A DNA stretch of 64,000 nucleotides from positions 868,001 through 932,000 of the forward strand of contig NZ_CP065997.1 in NCBI RefSeq assembly GCF_016127315.1, written 5' to 3'. Source of the DNA: Achromobacter deleyi (GTDB lineage Bacteria; Pseudomonadota; Gammaproteobacteria; Burkholderiales; Burkholderiaceae_B). Shown here piece by piece: positions 37,609 through 46,287 of this stretch. Position 1 is the first letter of the stretch, and each line of letters starts with the position of its first letter. The notes under the pieces were generated by a model. The model made no database searches. It saw only the letters and a list, made by a program, of their open reading frames with translations, and was not told the origin of the DNA. The position numbers were made by a program, and so were the translations under genes.

Positions 37609-38955
37609 TCAGGGGCGCTGGGCCAGCTTGTTTTCCAGATAGTGGATGCTGGTGCCGCCTTCGATGAAGCGGGCATCCTGCAGCAGTTCACGGTGCAGCG
37701 GGATATTGGTGGAAATGCCTTCCACCACCATTTCCGACAGCGCGGTGCGCATGCGGGCCAGGGCCTGGTCGCGCGTATCACCGTAGGTGATGACCTTGGC
37801 GATCATCGAATCATAGTTCGGCGGCACGAAGTAGCCGTTGAACGCGTGCGAATCGATGCGCACGCCCGGGCCGCCCGGCGTATGCCAGTTGGTGATGCGG
37901 CCAGGGCTGGGCACGAAGCGGAACGGATCCTCGGCGTTGATGCGGCACTCGAGCGCATGACCCTTGAAGGTGACGTCGCGCTGGCGCAGCGTGAACTTCT
38001 CGCCGGCGGCGATCAGGATCTGCTGCTGCACCAGGTCGATGCCGGTAATCAGCTCGGTGACCGGGTGTTCGACCTGGATGCGGGTGTTCATTTCGATGAA
38101 ATAGAACTCGCCGTTCTCATACAGGAACTCGAACGTGCCGGCGCCGCGGTAGCCCATCTTGCGGCAGGCGTCGGCGCAGCGGTCGCCGATGCGCTCGATC
38201 AGGCGGCGCGCGATGCCGGGGGCCGGCGCTTCCTCGATGACCTTCTGGTGGCGGCGCTGCATGGAGCAGTCGCGTTCGCCCAGCCAGACGGCGTTGCGAC
38301 CGCCGTCGGCCAGCACCTGGATTTCCACATGGCGCGGGTTCTCGAGGAACTTCTCCATATAGACTTCCGGGTTGTTGAACGCGGCGCCCGCTTCCGAACG
38401 CGTCATGGTGACGGCGTTCAGCAGCGCGGCCTCGGTGTACACCACGCGCATGCCGCGACCACCGCCGCCGCCAGCGGCCTTGATGATGACCGGATAACCG
38501 ACTTCGCGCGCAACGCGGATGATTTCCTGCGGATCGTCGGGCAACGCGCCTTCGGAACCGGGCACCACCGGCACGCCGGCTTCGATCATGGCGCGCTTGG
38601 CGCTGACCTTGTCGCCCATCAGGCGGATGGTGTCGGGGCGCGGGCCGATGAAGACGAAGCCGCTCTTTTCGACGCGATCGGCGAAGTCGGCATTTTCGGA
38701 CAAGAACCCGTAACCCGGGTGGATTGCCTCGGAATCCGTGACTTCGGCCGCCGAAATGATGGCCGGCATGTTGAGGTAGCTTTCACGCGACGGCGCGGGC
38801 CCGATGCACACCGATTCATCGGCCAGGCGCACGTACTTGGCTTCGCGGTCCGCCTCGGAGTGCACCACCACGGTCTTGATGCCCAGCTCGCGGCAGGCGC
38901 GCTGAATGCGCAGGGCGATTTCGCCCCGGTTGGCGATCAGGATTTTTTCGAACAT
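37609..38955 (-). CDS. accC: Biotin carboxylase subunit of acetyl-CoA carboxylase
   Basis: The 448-residue enzyme carboxylates the biotin of AccB using ATP and bicarbonate, the first step of fatty-acid synthesis. Visible motifs are the N-terminal [18 protein letters not shown], the Gly-rich ATP loop [12 protein letters not shown], and the biotin-carboxylase signature [16 protein letters not shown] with the catalytic Arg and Glu. Length and start are standard. It is 9 bp downstream of accB in the usual accBC operon. Confidence 0.98.
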   Translation of the reverse strand: MFEKILIANRGEIALRIQRACRELGIKTVVVHSEADREAKYVRLADESVCIGPAPSRESYLNMPAIISAAEVTDSEAIHPGYGFLSENADFADRVEKSGFVFIGPRPDTIRLMGDKVSAKRAMIEAGVPVVPGSEGALPDDPQEIIRVAREVGYPVIIKAAGGGGGRGMRVVYTEAALLNAVTMTRSEAGAAFNNPEVYMEKFLENPRHVEIQVLADGGRNAVWLGERDCSMQRRHQKVIEEAPAPGIARRLIERIGDRCADACRKMGYRGAGTFEFLYENGEFYFIEMNTRIQVEHPVTELITGIDLVQQQILIAAGEKFTLRQRDVTFKGHALECRINAEDPFRFVPSPGRITNWHTPGGPGVRIDSHAFNGYFVPPNYDSMIAKVITYGDTRDQALARMRTALSEMVVEGISTNIPLHRELLQDARFIEGGTSIHYLENKLAQRP

Positions 38956-38964
38956 TTTCAGCTA

Positions 38965-39417
38965 TCAGCCAATGACGAACAGGGGTTGACCGTACTCGAC
39001 GGGCTCGCCGTTTTCGACCAGGATTTCTTTGATGACGCCGGACTTGTCGGCTTCGATTTCATTGAGCAGCTTCATGGCTTCAATGATGCACAGCGGATCG
39101 CCTTCCTTGACCGACTGGCCGACGTCGATGAACGGCGCGGCGCCCGGGTTCGGCGAACGGTAGAAAGTGCCGACCATCGGCGCCTTGACCACGTGACCCT
39201 GGATCACCGGGGCGGCTTCGGCTGCGGCGGGGGCAGCGGCGGGCGCCGCGGCCACCGGGGCGGCGACGCCGGCTTCCGGCTGGTGGTAGGCCACCGGCTG
39301 CAGGGTCTGCGAGAACTTGACGATGCGAACCTTGCCTTCGCCTTCGGTGATTTCCAGCTCGGCGATGCCCGATTCAGCCACCAGGTCGATCAGGGTTTTG
39401 AGTTTTCGAAGGTCCAT
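38965..39417 (-). CDS. accB: Biotin carboxyl carrier protein of acetyl-CoA carboxylase
   Basis: The 150-residue protein has a conserved N-terminal helix ([23 protein letters not shown]). An Ala/Pro-rich flexible linker (about 48-72) and a biotinyl domain follow. The biotinylated Lys lies in [11 protein letters not shown]; the usual motif EAMKM/L is retained. It carries CO2 from AccC to the carboxyltransferase. The start at 39417 is the family start; an upstream Met would add an unrelated decapeptide. Confidence 0.97.
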   Translation of the reverse strand: MDLRKLKTLIDLVAESGIAELEITEGEGKVRIVKFSQTLQPVAYHQPEAGVAAPVAAAPAAAPAAAEAAPVIQGHVVKAPMVGTFYRSPNPGAAPFIDVGQSVKEGDPLCIIEAMKLLNEIEADKSGVIKEILVENGEPVEYGQPLFVIG

Positions 39418-39505
39418 AGAAGCTGCTTCCCGAGATAGTGTGGGCAACGTCCCGGTCGTCGGGGCCGCGCCATATAAGATGTAAAAGCTGAGAGTTGGTG
39501 CGAGA

Positions 39506-39940
39506 TCAGTGCCGCACTGCGTAACGCAGAGCCGCTTCGTAGCCGTCCGCGCCCAGGCCGCTGATGAGGCCTACCGCCAAGTCGGACAGATAAGAGTGAT
39601 GCCTGAAGGGCTCTCGCTTATACAGGTTGGACAAATGTACTTCAATAAATGGGATCGCGACCCCGGCCAGCGCATCGCGGATCGCGACGCTGGTGTGCGT
39701 ATATGCCGCCGCGTTGATGATGATGAAATCGGTGCCGTCTTGCCGGGCCGCCTGAATGCGGTCAACCAGCGCGCCTTCGTGATTGCCCTGCCACGCAGTC
39801 AGCGTCGCGCCCAAGTCACCGGCCAGCCGCTCCAGGCCCTCGTTGATCTGGGACAGCGTGAGGCTGCCGTAGATATGAGGTTCCCGGGTGCCGAGCAGGT
39901 TCAGATTCGGGCCATGCAATACCAGTATGTTTTGCGCCAT
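39506..39940 (-). CDS. aroQ: Type II 3-dehydroquinate dehydratase
   Basis: The 144-residue enzyme converts 3-dehydroquinate to 3-dehydroshikimate in aromatic amino-acid synthesis. It has the type II signatures [21 protein letters not shown] (catalytic Tyr region), [31 protein letters not shown] and EVHLSN (catalytic His). The start at 39940 ([10 protein letters not shown]) is the normal family start. Position directly upstream of accB is conserved in many proteobacteria. aroE, a later step of the same pathway, is at 53986. Confidence 0.98.
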   Translation of the reverse strand: MAQNILVLHGPNLNLLGTREPHIYGSLTLSQINEGLERLAGDLGATLTAWQGNHEGALVDRIQAARQDGTDFIIINAAAYTHTSVAIRDALAGVAIPFIEVHLSNLYKREPFRHHSYLSDLAVGLISGLGADGYEAALRYAVRH

Positions 39941-40029
39941 GCGCTTGCCAAAGAGTGGATTGCCAATTGTTGGCAAAACAGCCGATAAACCAGCTTTTTA
40001 CGCCAATTCCTACTATTTGTCCAACAGAC

Positions 40030-40566
40030 TTACGCCTTCAAACCGGATAGCGTCTGGTTGAGATCATCGGGTTGGATTTCACCCAATATCTTCCGGTTAA
40101 TGCTGCCATCTGCATTGAAAACGATAGTAAACGGCAGGCCGCCGCTGGGATTTCCGAGCTTGCGCAGGGTGTCGATGGCGCCGGCGCCAATGACCCACAA
40201 CGGGTAGGAAACCTGTACTTTCTCGACAAATTTTTGCATGTTGGCGGCAGAATCCACGCCGATACCGACAAACTTGATTTGCGGGTATTTTTTCTGCAAC
40301 GCGTCGAGTTCGGGCATTTCCTTGACGCAAGGCGCGCACCAGGTGGCCCAGAAATTCACCACGATGGGCTGGCCTTTCCAGGCGGCCAGAGACTGGGTCG
40401 CGCCGTTCAGGTCGGGCAGCTGCAACTGCATGAGGGCGGCGACAGGATCCTCGGCGGCGGGCGCCGCGGGTGCCGGCTGCGGCTTGTTGCGCCCCAGCAG
40501 GGTGAAGCCACCCGCGACCGTGGCGGCCACGGCCACGGCGGCGGAAAGGAGTAGGCGTCGATTCAT
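40030..40566 (-). CDS. TlpA-type periplasmic thioredoxin
   Basis: The 178-residue protein has an N-terminal membrane anchor (LLLSAAVAVAATVAGGFTLL), an Ala/Pro linker, then a thioredoxin fold of the TlpA/ResA class with VNFWATWCAPCVKEMPEL. The WCAPC pair is the redox centre facing the periplasm. Such proteins reduce cysteines of apocytochrome c or metal-delivery proteins. The exact partner is unknown. The start at 40566 begins MNRRLLLS, a good n-region. It is divergent from mpl over 98 bp. Confidence 0.92.
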   Translation of the reverse strand: MNRRLLLSAAVAVAATVAGGFTLLGRNKPQPAPAAPAAEDPVAALMQLQLPDLNGATQSLAAWKGQPIVVNFWATWCAPCVKEMPELDALQKKYPQIKFVGIGVDSAANMQKFVEKVQVSYPLWVIGAGAIDTLRKLGNPSGGLPFTIVFNADGSINRKILGEIQPDDLNQTLSGLKA

Positions 40567-40664
40567 GGCGCGATCATAACCGCTGCGGCCGGTTTGCGCC
40601 GCATCGCCCGCCGCGCCGGCTTGACCTGCGCCTATATATACAATGCAGGACAGGAGAGTTTTCA

Positions 40665-42035
40665 ATGCACCTGCACATTCTTGGCATCTGCGGTACGTTC
40701 ATGGGCGGCCTGGCGCTGATCGCGCGCGCCGCCGGCCACAAGGTCACCGGTTGCGACGCGGGCGTCTACCCGCCCATGAGCACCCAGCTGTCCGAACAGG
40801 GAATCGAGCTGATCGAGGGCTTCGGCCCCGAGCAGATGGCCCTCAAGCCGGACCTGTACGTGATCGGCAACGTCGTCAGCCGCGGCAACCCCTTGATGGA
40901 AGCCATTCTGGAATCCGGCGCCCGCTATGTGTCCGGCCCGCAATGGCTGGGCGACAACATCCTGCCGGGCGCCCACGTGCTGGCGGTGGCCGGCACCCAC
41001 GGCAAGACCACCACCAGCTCGATGCTGGCCTGGATCCTGGAAGCCGCGGGCCTGGCGCCCAACTTCCTGATCGGCGGCGTGGCCACCGACCTGCAGGTGT
41101 CGGCGCGCTACGACCCGGCGCGCCGCCCCTTCGTGATCGAGGCGGACGAATACGACACGGCGTTCTTCGACAAGCGTTCCAAGTTCGTCCACTATCGCCC
41201 GCGCACCGCGGTGCTGAACAACCTGGAATACGATCACGCCGACATTTTCCCCGATCTGGCGGCCATCGAAACCCAATTCCATCACCTGGTCCGCACCATT
41301 CCGGCGTCCGGCCGCATCATCCGCCCGACGCATTCGGAGGCGCTGGACCGCGTGATTGCGCGCGGATGCTGGTCGGAAACCGTCACGTTCGGCGCCGATG
41401 GCGCCTGGCAGGCGGGCGCGCCCGACGATAGTGGCGCTTTCGAGGTGCGGCGCGACGGCGTCGGCATGGGCGCCGTGCGCTGGACCCTGGGCGGCGAGCA
41501 CAACCGCATGAACGCGCTGGCCGCGCTGGCCGCGGCCGAGCACGCCGGCGTGCCGGCGGCCGAAGGCGTCGAGGCCCTGAGCCGCTTCGGCGGGGTCAAG
41601 CGCCGCATGGAACTGCGCGGCACGGTCAACGGCGTCAAGGTCTATGACGATTTCGCCCATCACCCCACCGCCATCGCCACCACCCTGGAAGGCCTGCGCC
41701 GCCAGGTCGGGCCGGCGCGCATCCTGGCGGTGCTGGAGCCGCGCTCCAACACCATGAAGCTGGGCGCCATGGCGGCGCGCCTGCCCGACTCCCTGCGCGA
41801 CGCGGACCTGGTGTTCTGCTTCGGCGCCCGGGCGGGCAAGCACGCCCTGGGCTGGAATCCGGCAGAGGTGCTGGCGCCCCTGGGCGAGCGCGCTTCCAGT
41901 TACGATGATATCGACGCCCTGGTGGCCGCCGTGACGCGCGCCGCGCGACCCGGCGACCAGGTGCTGGTGATGAGCAACGGCGGCTTCGGCGGCATCCACG
42001 GCAAGCTGCTGGCCTCCCTGGAGGCACGCGGCTGA
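40665..42035 (+). CDS. mpl: UDP-N-acetylmuramate:L-alanyl-gamma-D-glutamyl-meso-diaminopimelate ligase
   Basis: The 456-residue Mur-family ligase re-attaches the recycled tripeptide to UDP-MurNAc in peptidoglycan recycling. The N-terminal Rossmann motif is LHILGICGTFMGGLALIARAAGH. The ATP loop is AVAGTHGKTTTSSMLAWIL, and the central domain has EADEYDTAFFDKRSKFVHY, which separates Mpl from MurC. The length is typical. A YqiA-type esterase follows 47 bp later. Confidence 0.96.
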   Translation: MHLHILGICGTFMGGLALIARAAGHKVTGCDAGVYPPMSTQLSEQGIELIEGFGPEQMALKPDLYVIGNVVSRGNPLMEAILESGARYVSGPQWLGDNILPGAHVLAVAGTHGKTTTSSMLAWILEAAGLAPNFLIGGVATDLQVSARYDPARRPFVIEADEYDTAFFDKRSKFVHYRPRTAVLNNLEYDHADIFPDLAAIETQFHHLVRTIPASGRIIRPTHSEALDRVIARGCWSETVTFGADGAWQAGAPDDSGAFEVRRDGVGMGAVRWTLGGEHNRMNALAALAAAEHAGVPAAEGVEALSRFGGVKRRMELRGTVNGVKVYDDFAHHPTAIATTLEGLRRQVGPARILAVLEPRSNTMKLGAMAARLPDSLRDADLVFCFGARAGKHALGWNPAEVLAPLGERASSYDDIDALVAAVTRAARPGDQVLVMSNGGFGGIHGKLLASLEARG

Positions 42036-42082
42036 GGCCAGGCGCCGCCATCCGCGATCCCGCTCCACCGGAAAGGCACGAG

Positions 42083-42685
42083 ATGATTCTTTACCTGCAC
42101 GGCTTCCGTTCCTCGCCGACCTCGTTCAAGGCCCGCCTGATGGCCGACGCCATGGCCGCCCGCGGGCTGGCCGGCGCGTGGGCCTGCCCGCAACTGCCGG
42201 CCAGCCCGCGCGAGGCCGCCGAGCTGGCGCTGGGCATCGCCCGCGAGCAACTGGCCGGCGCCGCCGACCCGCGCGCGCTGACCGTGGTCGGCTCGTCGCT
42301 GGGCGGTTTCTACGCCACCTGGCTGGCCGAACAGCTGGGTTGCAAGGCGGTGCTGCTCAACCCCGCGGTCGAGGCCGCGCGCGACCTGGCGACCCAGGTG
42401 GGCGAGCACCGCATGTATCATTCCGACGCGCCATTCATGTTCCTGCCGGAGTATGTGCGGGAACTGGCCGCCCTGCACGTCAGCCGGATCACCCAGCCAG
42501 AGCGGTATTTCCTGGTGGCGGCGACGGGCGACGAGGTGCTGGACTGGCGCGAAATGCGCGATCGCTACGCGGGCTGCCGCCAGCGCATCGTGCAGGGCAG
42601 CGACCACGGCCTGTCCGATTTCGCCGACTGGATGCCCGAGGTGCTCGAATTCGCCCTTGGCTCCGCGCCGAATGGCCCCAAATAA
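42083..42685 (+). CDS. YqiA/UPF0227-family esterase
   Basis: This is a 200-residue alpha/beta hydrolase. MILYLHGFRSSPTSFKA forms the oxyanion loop, VVGSSLGGFYATWLAEQLG carries the nucleophile Ser, and TGDEVLDW and QGSDHGLSDF supply the likely Asp and His. This matches the YqiA/YcfP group of small acyl-thioesterase or esterase proteins. The substrate is not known. It is placed between mpl and the ribonuclease gene on the same strand and may be co-transcribed with both. Confidence 0.92.
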   Translation: MILYLHGFRSSPTSFKARLMADAMAARGLAGAWACPQLPASPREAAELALGIAREQLAGAADPRALTVVGSSLGGFYATWLAEQLGCKAVLLNPAVEAARDLATQVGEHRMYHSDAPFMFLPEYVRELAALHVSRITQPERYFLVAATGDEVLDWREMRDRYAGCRQRIVQGSDHGLSDFADWMPEVLEFALGSAPNGPK

Positions 42686-42751
42686 CACTGACATCAACGA
42701 TAGATAGCTGCGCAAGGCGACGCATGCGCGCCGCCCAGGACGACCCTCACC

Positions 42752-44659
42752 ATGTATGTGTTTTACGAAGACGACGGCAGCTTCAAGGCCGGCAATATCC
42801 TGTCCGAAACCGACGCCAGCCTGCAGGTGGAGTCGGAGTCGGGCAAGCGCAGCAAGATCAAGCGCGCCAATACCCTGTTCAATTTCGCCGCGCCCGAACC
42901 GGCCGCGCTGATGGCCCAGGCGACCGCGCTGGCCGACACCCTGGACCTGCAATTCCTGTGGGAATGCGCGCCCCAGGAGGAATTCGATTCGCCCGTGCTG
43001 GCGGCCGACTACTTCGGCCACGCCCCCACCCCGGTCGAACAGGCCGCGCTGCTGATGCGCCTGCACGGCGCGCCCGCCTATTTCCACCGCCGCGGCAAGG
43101 GCAGCTACCGCCCCGCCCCGCCCGACATCCTGGCCGCCGCCCTGGCCGCGCTGGAAAAGAAACAGCGCCAGGCCGAGCAGCAGCAGGAATGGGTGGACGA
43201 GATGGCCGCCGGCCGCCTGCCCGAGCCCATCGCCCAGGCCGCCGAATCGCTGCTGATCCGGCCCGACAAGAATTCGCAGCAATGGAAGGCGCTGGACGCC
43301 GCCTGCGCCAAGCTCGGCAAGAGCCCCGACCGCCTGCTGCTGGAACTGGGCGCCTGGCCGCACGCGCTGGCCCTGCACAAGCGCCGCTTCCTGGCGGTGA
43401 ACTTCCCGCGCGGCCTGGCCTTCCCCGAGCTGGAACTGCCGCCGATCGACCGCGAGCTGCCGCTGTCGGACGCCGAGATCTATTCGGTCGACGACGTCAC
43501 CACCACCGAGATCGACGACGCCCTGTCGGTCTCCACCCTGCCCGACGGCAACCTGCGCGTGGGCATCCACGTGGCCGCGCCCGGCCTGACCGTGACGCGC
43601 GACAGCGAATTCGACAAGCTGGCGCGCGCGCGCCTGTCGACCGTCTACATGCCGGGCGACAAGATCCCGATGCAGCCCGACAACGTCATCAAGGCGTTCT
43701 CGCTGGACGCGGGCCGCGAGGTGCCGGTGCTGTCGCTGTACGTGGTGGCCAACCCGGAAACCGGCGAGGTCATCGAATCCGACACGCGCCTGGAGCGCGT
43801 GGTGGTGCGCGAGAACCTGCGCCACAACATGCTCGACGCCCAGGTCACGGAAGACAGCCTGAACGACACCTCCACCGACATGCCCTACGGCCACTGGCTG
43901 CGCCCGCTGTGGAAGCTGGCGCAGGCGCTGTCGGCGCAGCGCGAGAACGTGCGCGGCAAGCCCGAGAACAATTCGCGGGTGGAATACAGCTTCTACCTGG
44001 ACGGCAACCCCGACGATCCCGACACCCCGGTGCGCCTGGTGCCGCGCCAGCGCAACGCGCCGCTGGACCGGATGGTGGCCGAGTACATGATCCTGGCCAA
44101 CAATCTGTGGGGCGGCCTGCTGAACCAGCACGGCGTGCCCGGCATCTACCGCTCGCAACAGGCCGGCCGCGTGCGCATGAGCACGCAGGCGCTGCCGCAT
44201 GAAGCCATCGGCGTGCCGCAATACGCCTGGAGCACGTCGCCGCTGCGCCGCTACGTCGACCTGGTGAACCAGTGGCAGCTGATCGCCGCGGTGGAACACG
44301 GCGTCTCGGCGCGCCTGGTGGCCCCCTTCAAGCCGCGCGACGCGGACCTGTTCGCGATCATCGGCGCGTTCGACGCGCAGTACGCGGCCTGGGCCGAATT
44401 CCAGAGCGCGATGGAGCGCTACTGGTGCCTGCGCTGGCTGAAGCAGCACAACATCACCCGCACGGTGGCCCACGTGCTGCGCGAAGACCTGGTCCGCTTC
44501 GCCAACTGCCCCCTCGTCACCCGCATCGGTGGGATGCCGGAGCTGGAGCGGGGGACGGCGGTGGAGGTGGAGATTCTGGGGATGGATGAGTTGTCGCTGG
44601 AGTTGGACTGCCGGTATGTGGGGCAGGTGGGGCCGGCGGCTGAAGAGGCTGCTGCCTGA
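42752..44659 (+). CDS. RNase II/RNB-family exoribonuclease
   Basis: The 635-residue protein has an N-terminal RNA-binding region followed by an RNB catalytic domain. VDDVTTTEIDDALSV bears the metal-binding Asp255 and Asp256. YSTSPLRRYVDLVNQWQL is the second RNB signature (as YAWSTSPLRRYVD). It should degrade RNA 3' to 5' in the cytosol. Family members in this group have an unusual N-terminus compared with E. coli RNase II and a short S1-like end. The last 40 codons (44530-44659) switch abruptly to G-ending codons (GGG, GAG, GTG, TTG), unlike the C-rich body. Inverted-repeat element B begins about 60 bp past the stop. Confidence 0.9.
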   Translation: MYVFYEDDGSFKAGNILSETDASLQVESESGKRSKIKRANTLFNFAAPEPAALMAQATALADTLDLQFLWECAPQEEFDSPVLAADYFGHAPTPVEQAALLMRLHGAPAYFHRRGKGSYRPAPPDILAAALAALEKKQRQAEQQQEWVDEMAAGRLPEPIAQAAESLLIRPDKNSQQWKALDAACAKLGKSPDRLLLELGAWPHALALHKRRFLAVNFPRGLAFPELELPPIDRELPLSDAEIYSVDDVTTTEIDDALSVSTLPDGNLRVGIHVAAPGLTVTRDSEFDKLARARLSTVYMPGDKIPMQPDNVIKAFSLDAGREVPVLSLYVVANPETGEVIESDTRLERVVVRENLRHNMLDAQVTEDSLNDTSTDMPYGHWLRPLWKLAQALSAQRENVRGKPENNSRVEYSFYLDGNPDDPDTPVRLVPRQRNAPLDRMVAEYMILANNLWGGLLNQHGVPGIYRSQQAGRVRMSTQALPHEAIGVPQYAWSTSPLRRYVDLVNQWQLIAAVEHGVSARLVAPFKPRDADLFAIIGAFDAQYAAWAEFQSAMERYWCLRWLKQHNITRTVAHVLREDLVRFANCPLVTRIGGMPELERGTAVEVEILGMDELSLELDCRYVGQVGPAAEEAAA

Positions 44660-44720
44660 GGACGGCGTCTGGTCTGTCTGTAGGCTTTTTTGCTGGCTTC
44701 GGGACGGGCTTTCTTAGGCC

Positions 44721-44982
44721 GCCCGTCTGGCAGGCGGCCCGGGCGGCGGGCGCCCACGATTGCGGTCCGGAGCGTTCGCTCCGGACTGCCCCATCCTCAT
44801 CCTCGTTGCCGCCTGGCGGCGGCTGCCTTCGGATTCCGTCGGGCGCATCGAGGTTGCCCGACGCCCGGGCCGCCTGCCAGACGGGCTACGTTTTTCTTGG
44901 CCTGTCGCGCTGCTGGAGCGGGGAAACTTTACGAGATTGCTGATGCCCGTTGCGGGTGGCCGCGCGGGCGGCCGCCCGCAAC
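44721..44982 (-). repeat. Composite inverted-repeat element, copy B
   Basis: Hairpin 1 has 31-bp arms at 44721-44751 and 44856-44886 (30 of 31 pair) around a 104-bp loop. The loop carries the shared core palindrome at 44765-44786 and, read on the minus strand, ends ACCGCAATCGTGGGC. After a linker holding TGTCGCGCTGCTGGA there is hairpin 2 at 44949-44982, a 34-nt dyad centred on GGCCGCGCGGGCGGCC. The orientation is opposite to copies A and C. Confidence 0.85.
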
Positions 44983-45238
44983 TTACGCGGTGTCTTGGCT
45001 TGAAGTGTTGACGTTGCGCGCGGGTGGCGGGTTGCTTGCTGGGGGGCCGTCCGATCGGGGGAGAGAGTGGGCGGCGCGCGGTGGAGGGTGGCGTGCGCGT
45101 GACGGGCTTGGCGCGCCGCCTGATTAGGGAAGAGTGGGTAACGGGGAAGACATAAGGTGATGCATCGCTGATTCTTCCGCGAGGAGCCCCCCGATGCATC
45201 CCGGACTCTTCCGCATCCCGCCCGACCTCCCCCCAAAT
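44983..45238. other. G-rich to C-rich spacer between elements B and C
   Basis: The + strand is strongly G-rich to about 45150 and C-rich from about 45180. The flip lies between two element copies that face each other. It contains GATGCATCG near 45158 and CGATGCATC near 45191, a small inverted pair. No coding region was supported. Confidence 0.6.
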
Positions 45239-45524
45239 GCCAAAGAAGGCCGCCCGCGCGGCCGGTTTTGGCGGCCCCGCCAAATCTTCCGTCCCGACGC
45301 GATCTTCCACCAAAACGCCAAGCACACGATTCGCCCCCGCGCCGGTGAAGTGATCACGGTGCAGCCCGTGGCGTCGGCGGCCGGTGGGGCGCGGGGCGTG
45401 TAGATGCGCCCGAGGGAATCCGTAGGGAGCCGAAGGCGGACGGGATGACGACGGGGCAGTCCGGAGCGGACGCTCCGGACCGCAATCGTAGCCCCGCGCC
45501 CCACCGGCCGCCGACGCCACGGGC
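45239..45524 (+). repeat. Composite inverted-repeat element, copy C
   Basis: Hairpin 2 (45239-45272, 34 nt, centre GGCCGCCCGCGCGGCC, the reverse complement of that in B and D) comes first. After 91 bp, hairpin 1 follows with perfect 34-bp arms at 45364-45397 and 45491-45524. Its 93-bp loop begins GTGTAGATG, and its core palindrome is at 45459-45480. The copy is inverted relative to B and ends about 90 bp before the response-regulator start. Confidence 0.85.
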
Positions 45525-45615
45525 GGTCAACAGAACACCACAACCGCCGCGACACCAATCGTGCCTCCCGTTAAACTCCCGAAAAAAATCACAAATCAAA
45601 TTTCGGAGGACGGAC

Positions 45616-46287
45616 ATGCGCATTCTGCTGGTCGAGGACAACCTCGACCTGGGCGATGCCGTGGAGAGCAAACTGCGTTCGGCCGGCCATAGCGTCCAAT
45701 GGGTGCGTGATGGCGTCGCCGCGCTGCGCTGGGGCCTGGACGAGACCTGGGATGCCCTGGTGCTCGACATCAATCTGCCTGGCAAGGACGGCTTCACTGT
45801 CATCCGCGAACTGCGCGCCGCCGGGCTCGAAGCGCCCGTGCTCGTCGTGACCGCGCGTTCCGAGATCGAAGACAAGATCGACATGCTCGACCTCGGCGCC
45901 GACGACTACCTCGTCAAGCCTTTCGACCTGCGCGAACTGGAAGCGCGGTTGCGCGCCCTGCTGCGCCGGCCCGCCGGGCAGACCAGCAGCGTCACCGCCT
46001 ATGGCAACCTGAGCCTCGACCTGGCCAACCGCCACGTCGTGCTGGCCGGCGCGCCGCTGGAACTGGGGCGGCGCGAATTCCGGCTGCTGGAGATCCTGGT
46101 CGGCAAGCTGGGCCAGACCGTGGCCAAGGAACGGCTGATGAACCAGCTGTTCGACCTGGACGACGGCTCGCTCAACGCGCTGGAACTGCTGATCTCGCGC
46201 CTGCGCAAGAAGCTGGCGGGCGCCTCGATCGATATCGTCACCGTGCGCGGCGTCGGCTACCAGGCCCGCAGCCATGAGCCTTCCTGA
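45616..46287 (+). CDS. OmpR/TctD-family response regulator
   Basis: The 223-residue regulator has a receiver domain (MRILLVEDNLDLGD, phosphoacceptor Asp51 in VLDINLPG, TARSEIEDK, Lys in YLVKPFD). A C-terminal winged-helix DNA-binding domain follows (LELGRREFRLLEILVGKLGQTVAKERLMNQLF...VRGVGYQAR). GGAGGA lies directly upstream of ATG 45616. It overlaps the kinase gene by 14 bp. It should be phosphorylated by that kinase and probably controls the ABC genes downstream. Confidence 0.95.
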   Translation: MRILLVEDNLDLGDAVESKLRSAGHSVQWVRDGVAALRWGLDETWDALVLDINLPGKDGFTVIRELRAAGLEAPVLVVTARSEIEDKIDMLDLGADDYLVKPFDLRELEARLRALLRRPAGQTSSVTAYGNLSLDLANRHVVLAGAPLELGRREFRLLEILVGKLGQTVAKERLMNQLFDLDDGSLNALELLISRLRKKLAGASIDIVTVRGVGYQARSHEPS

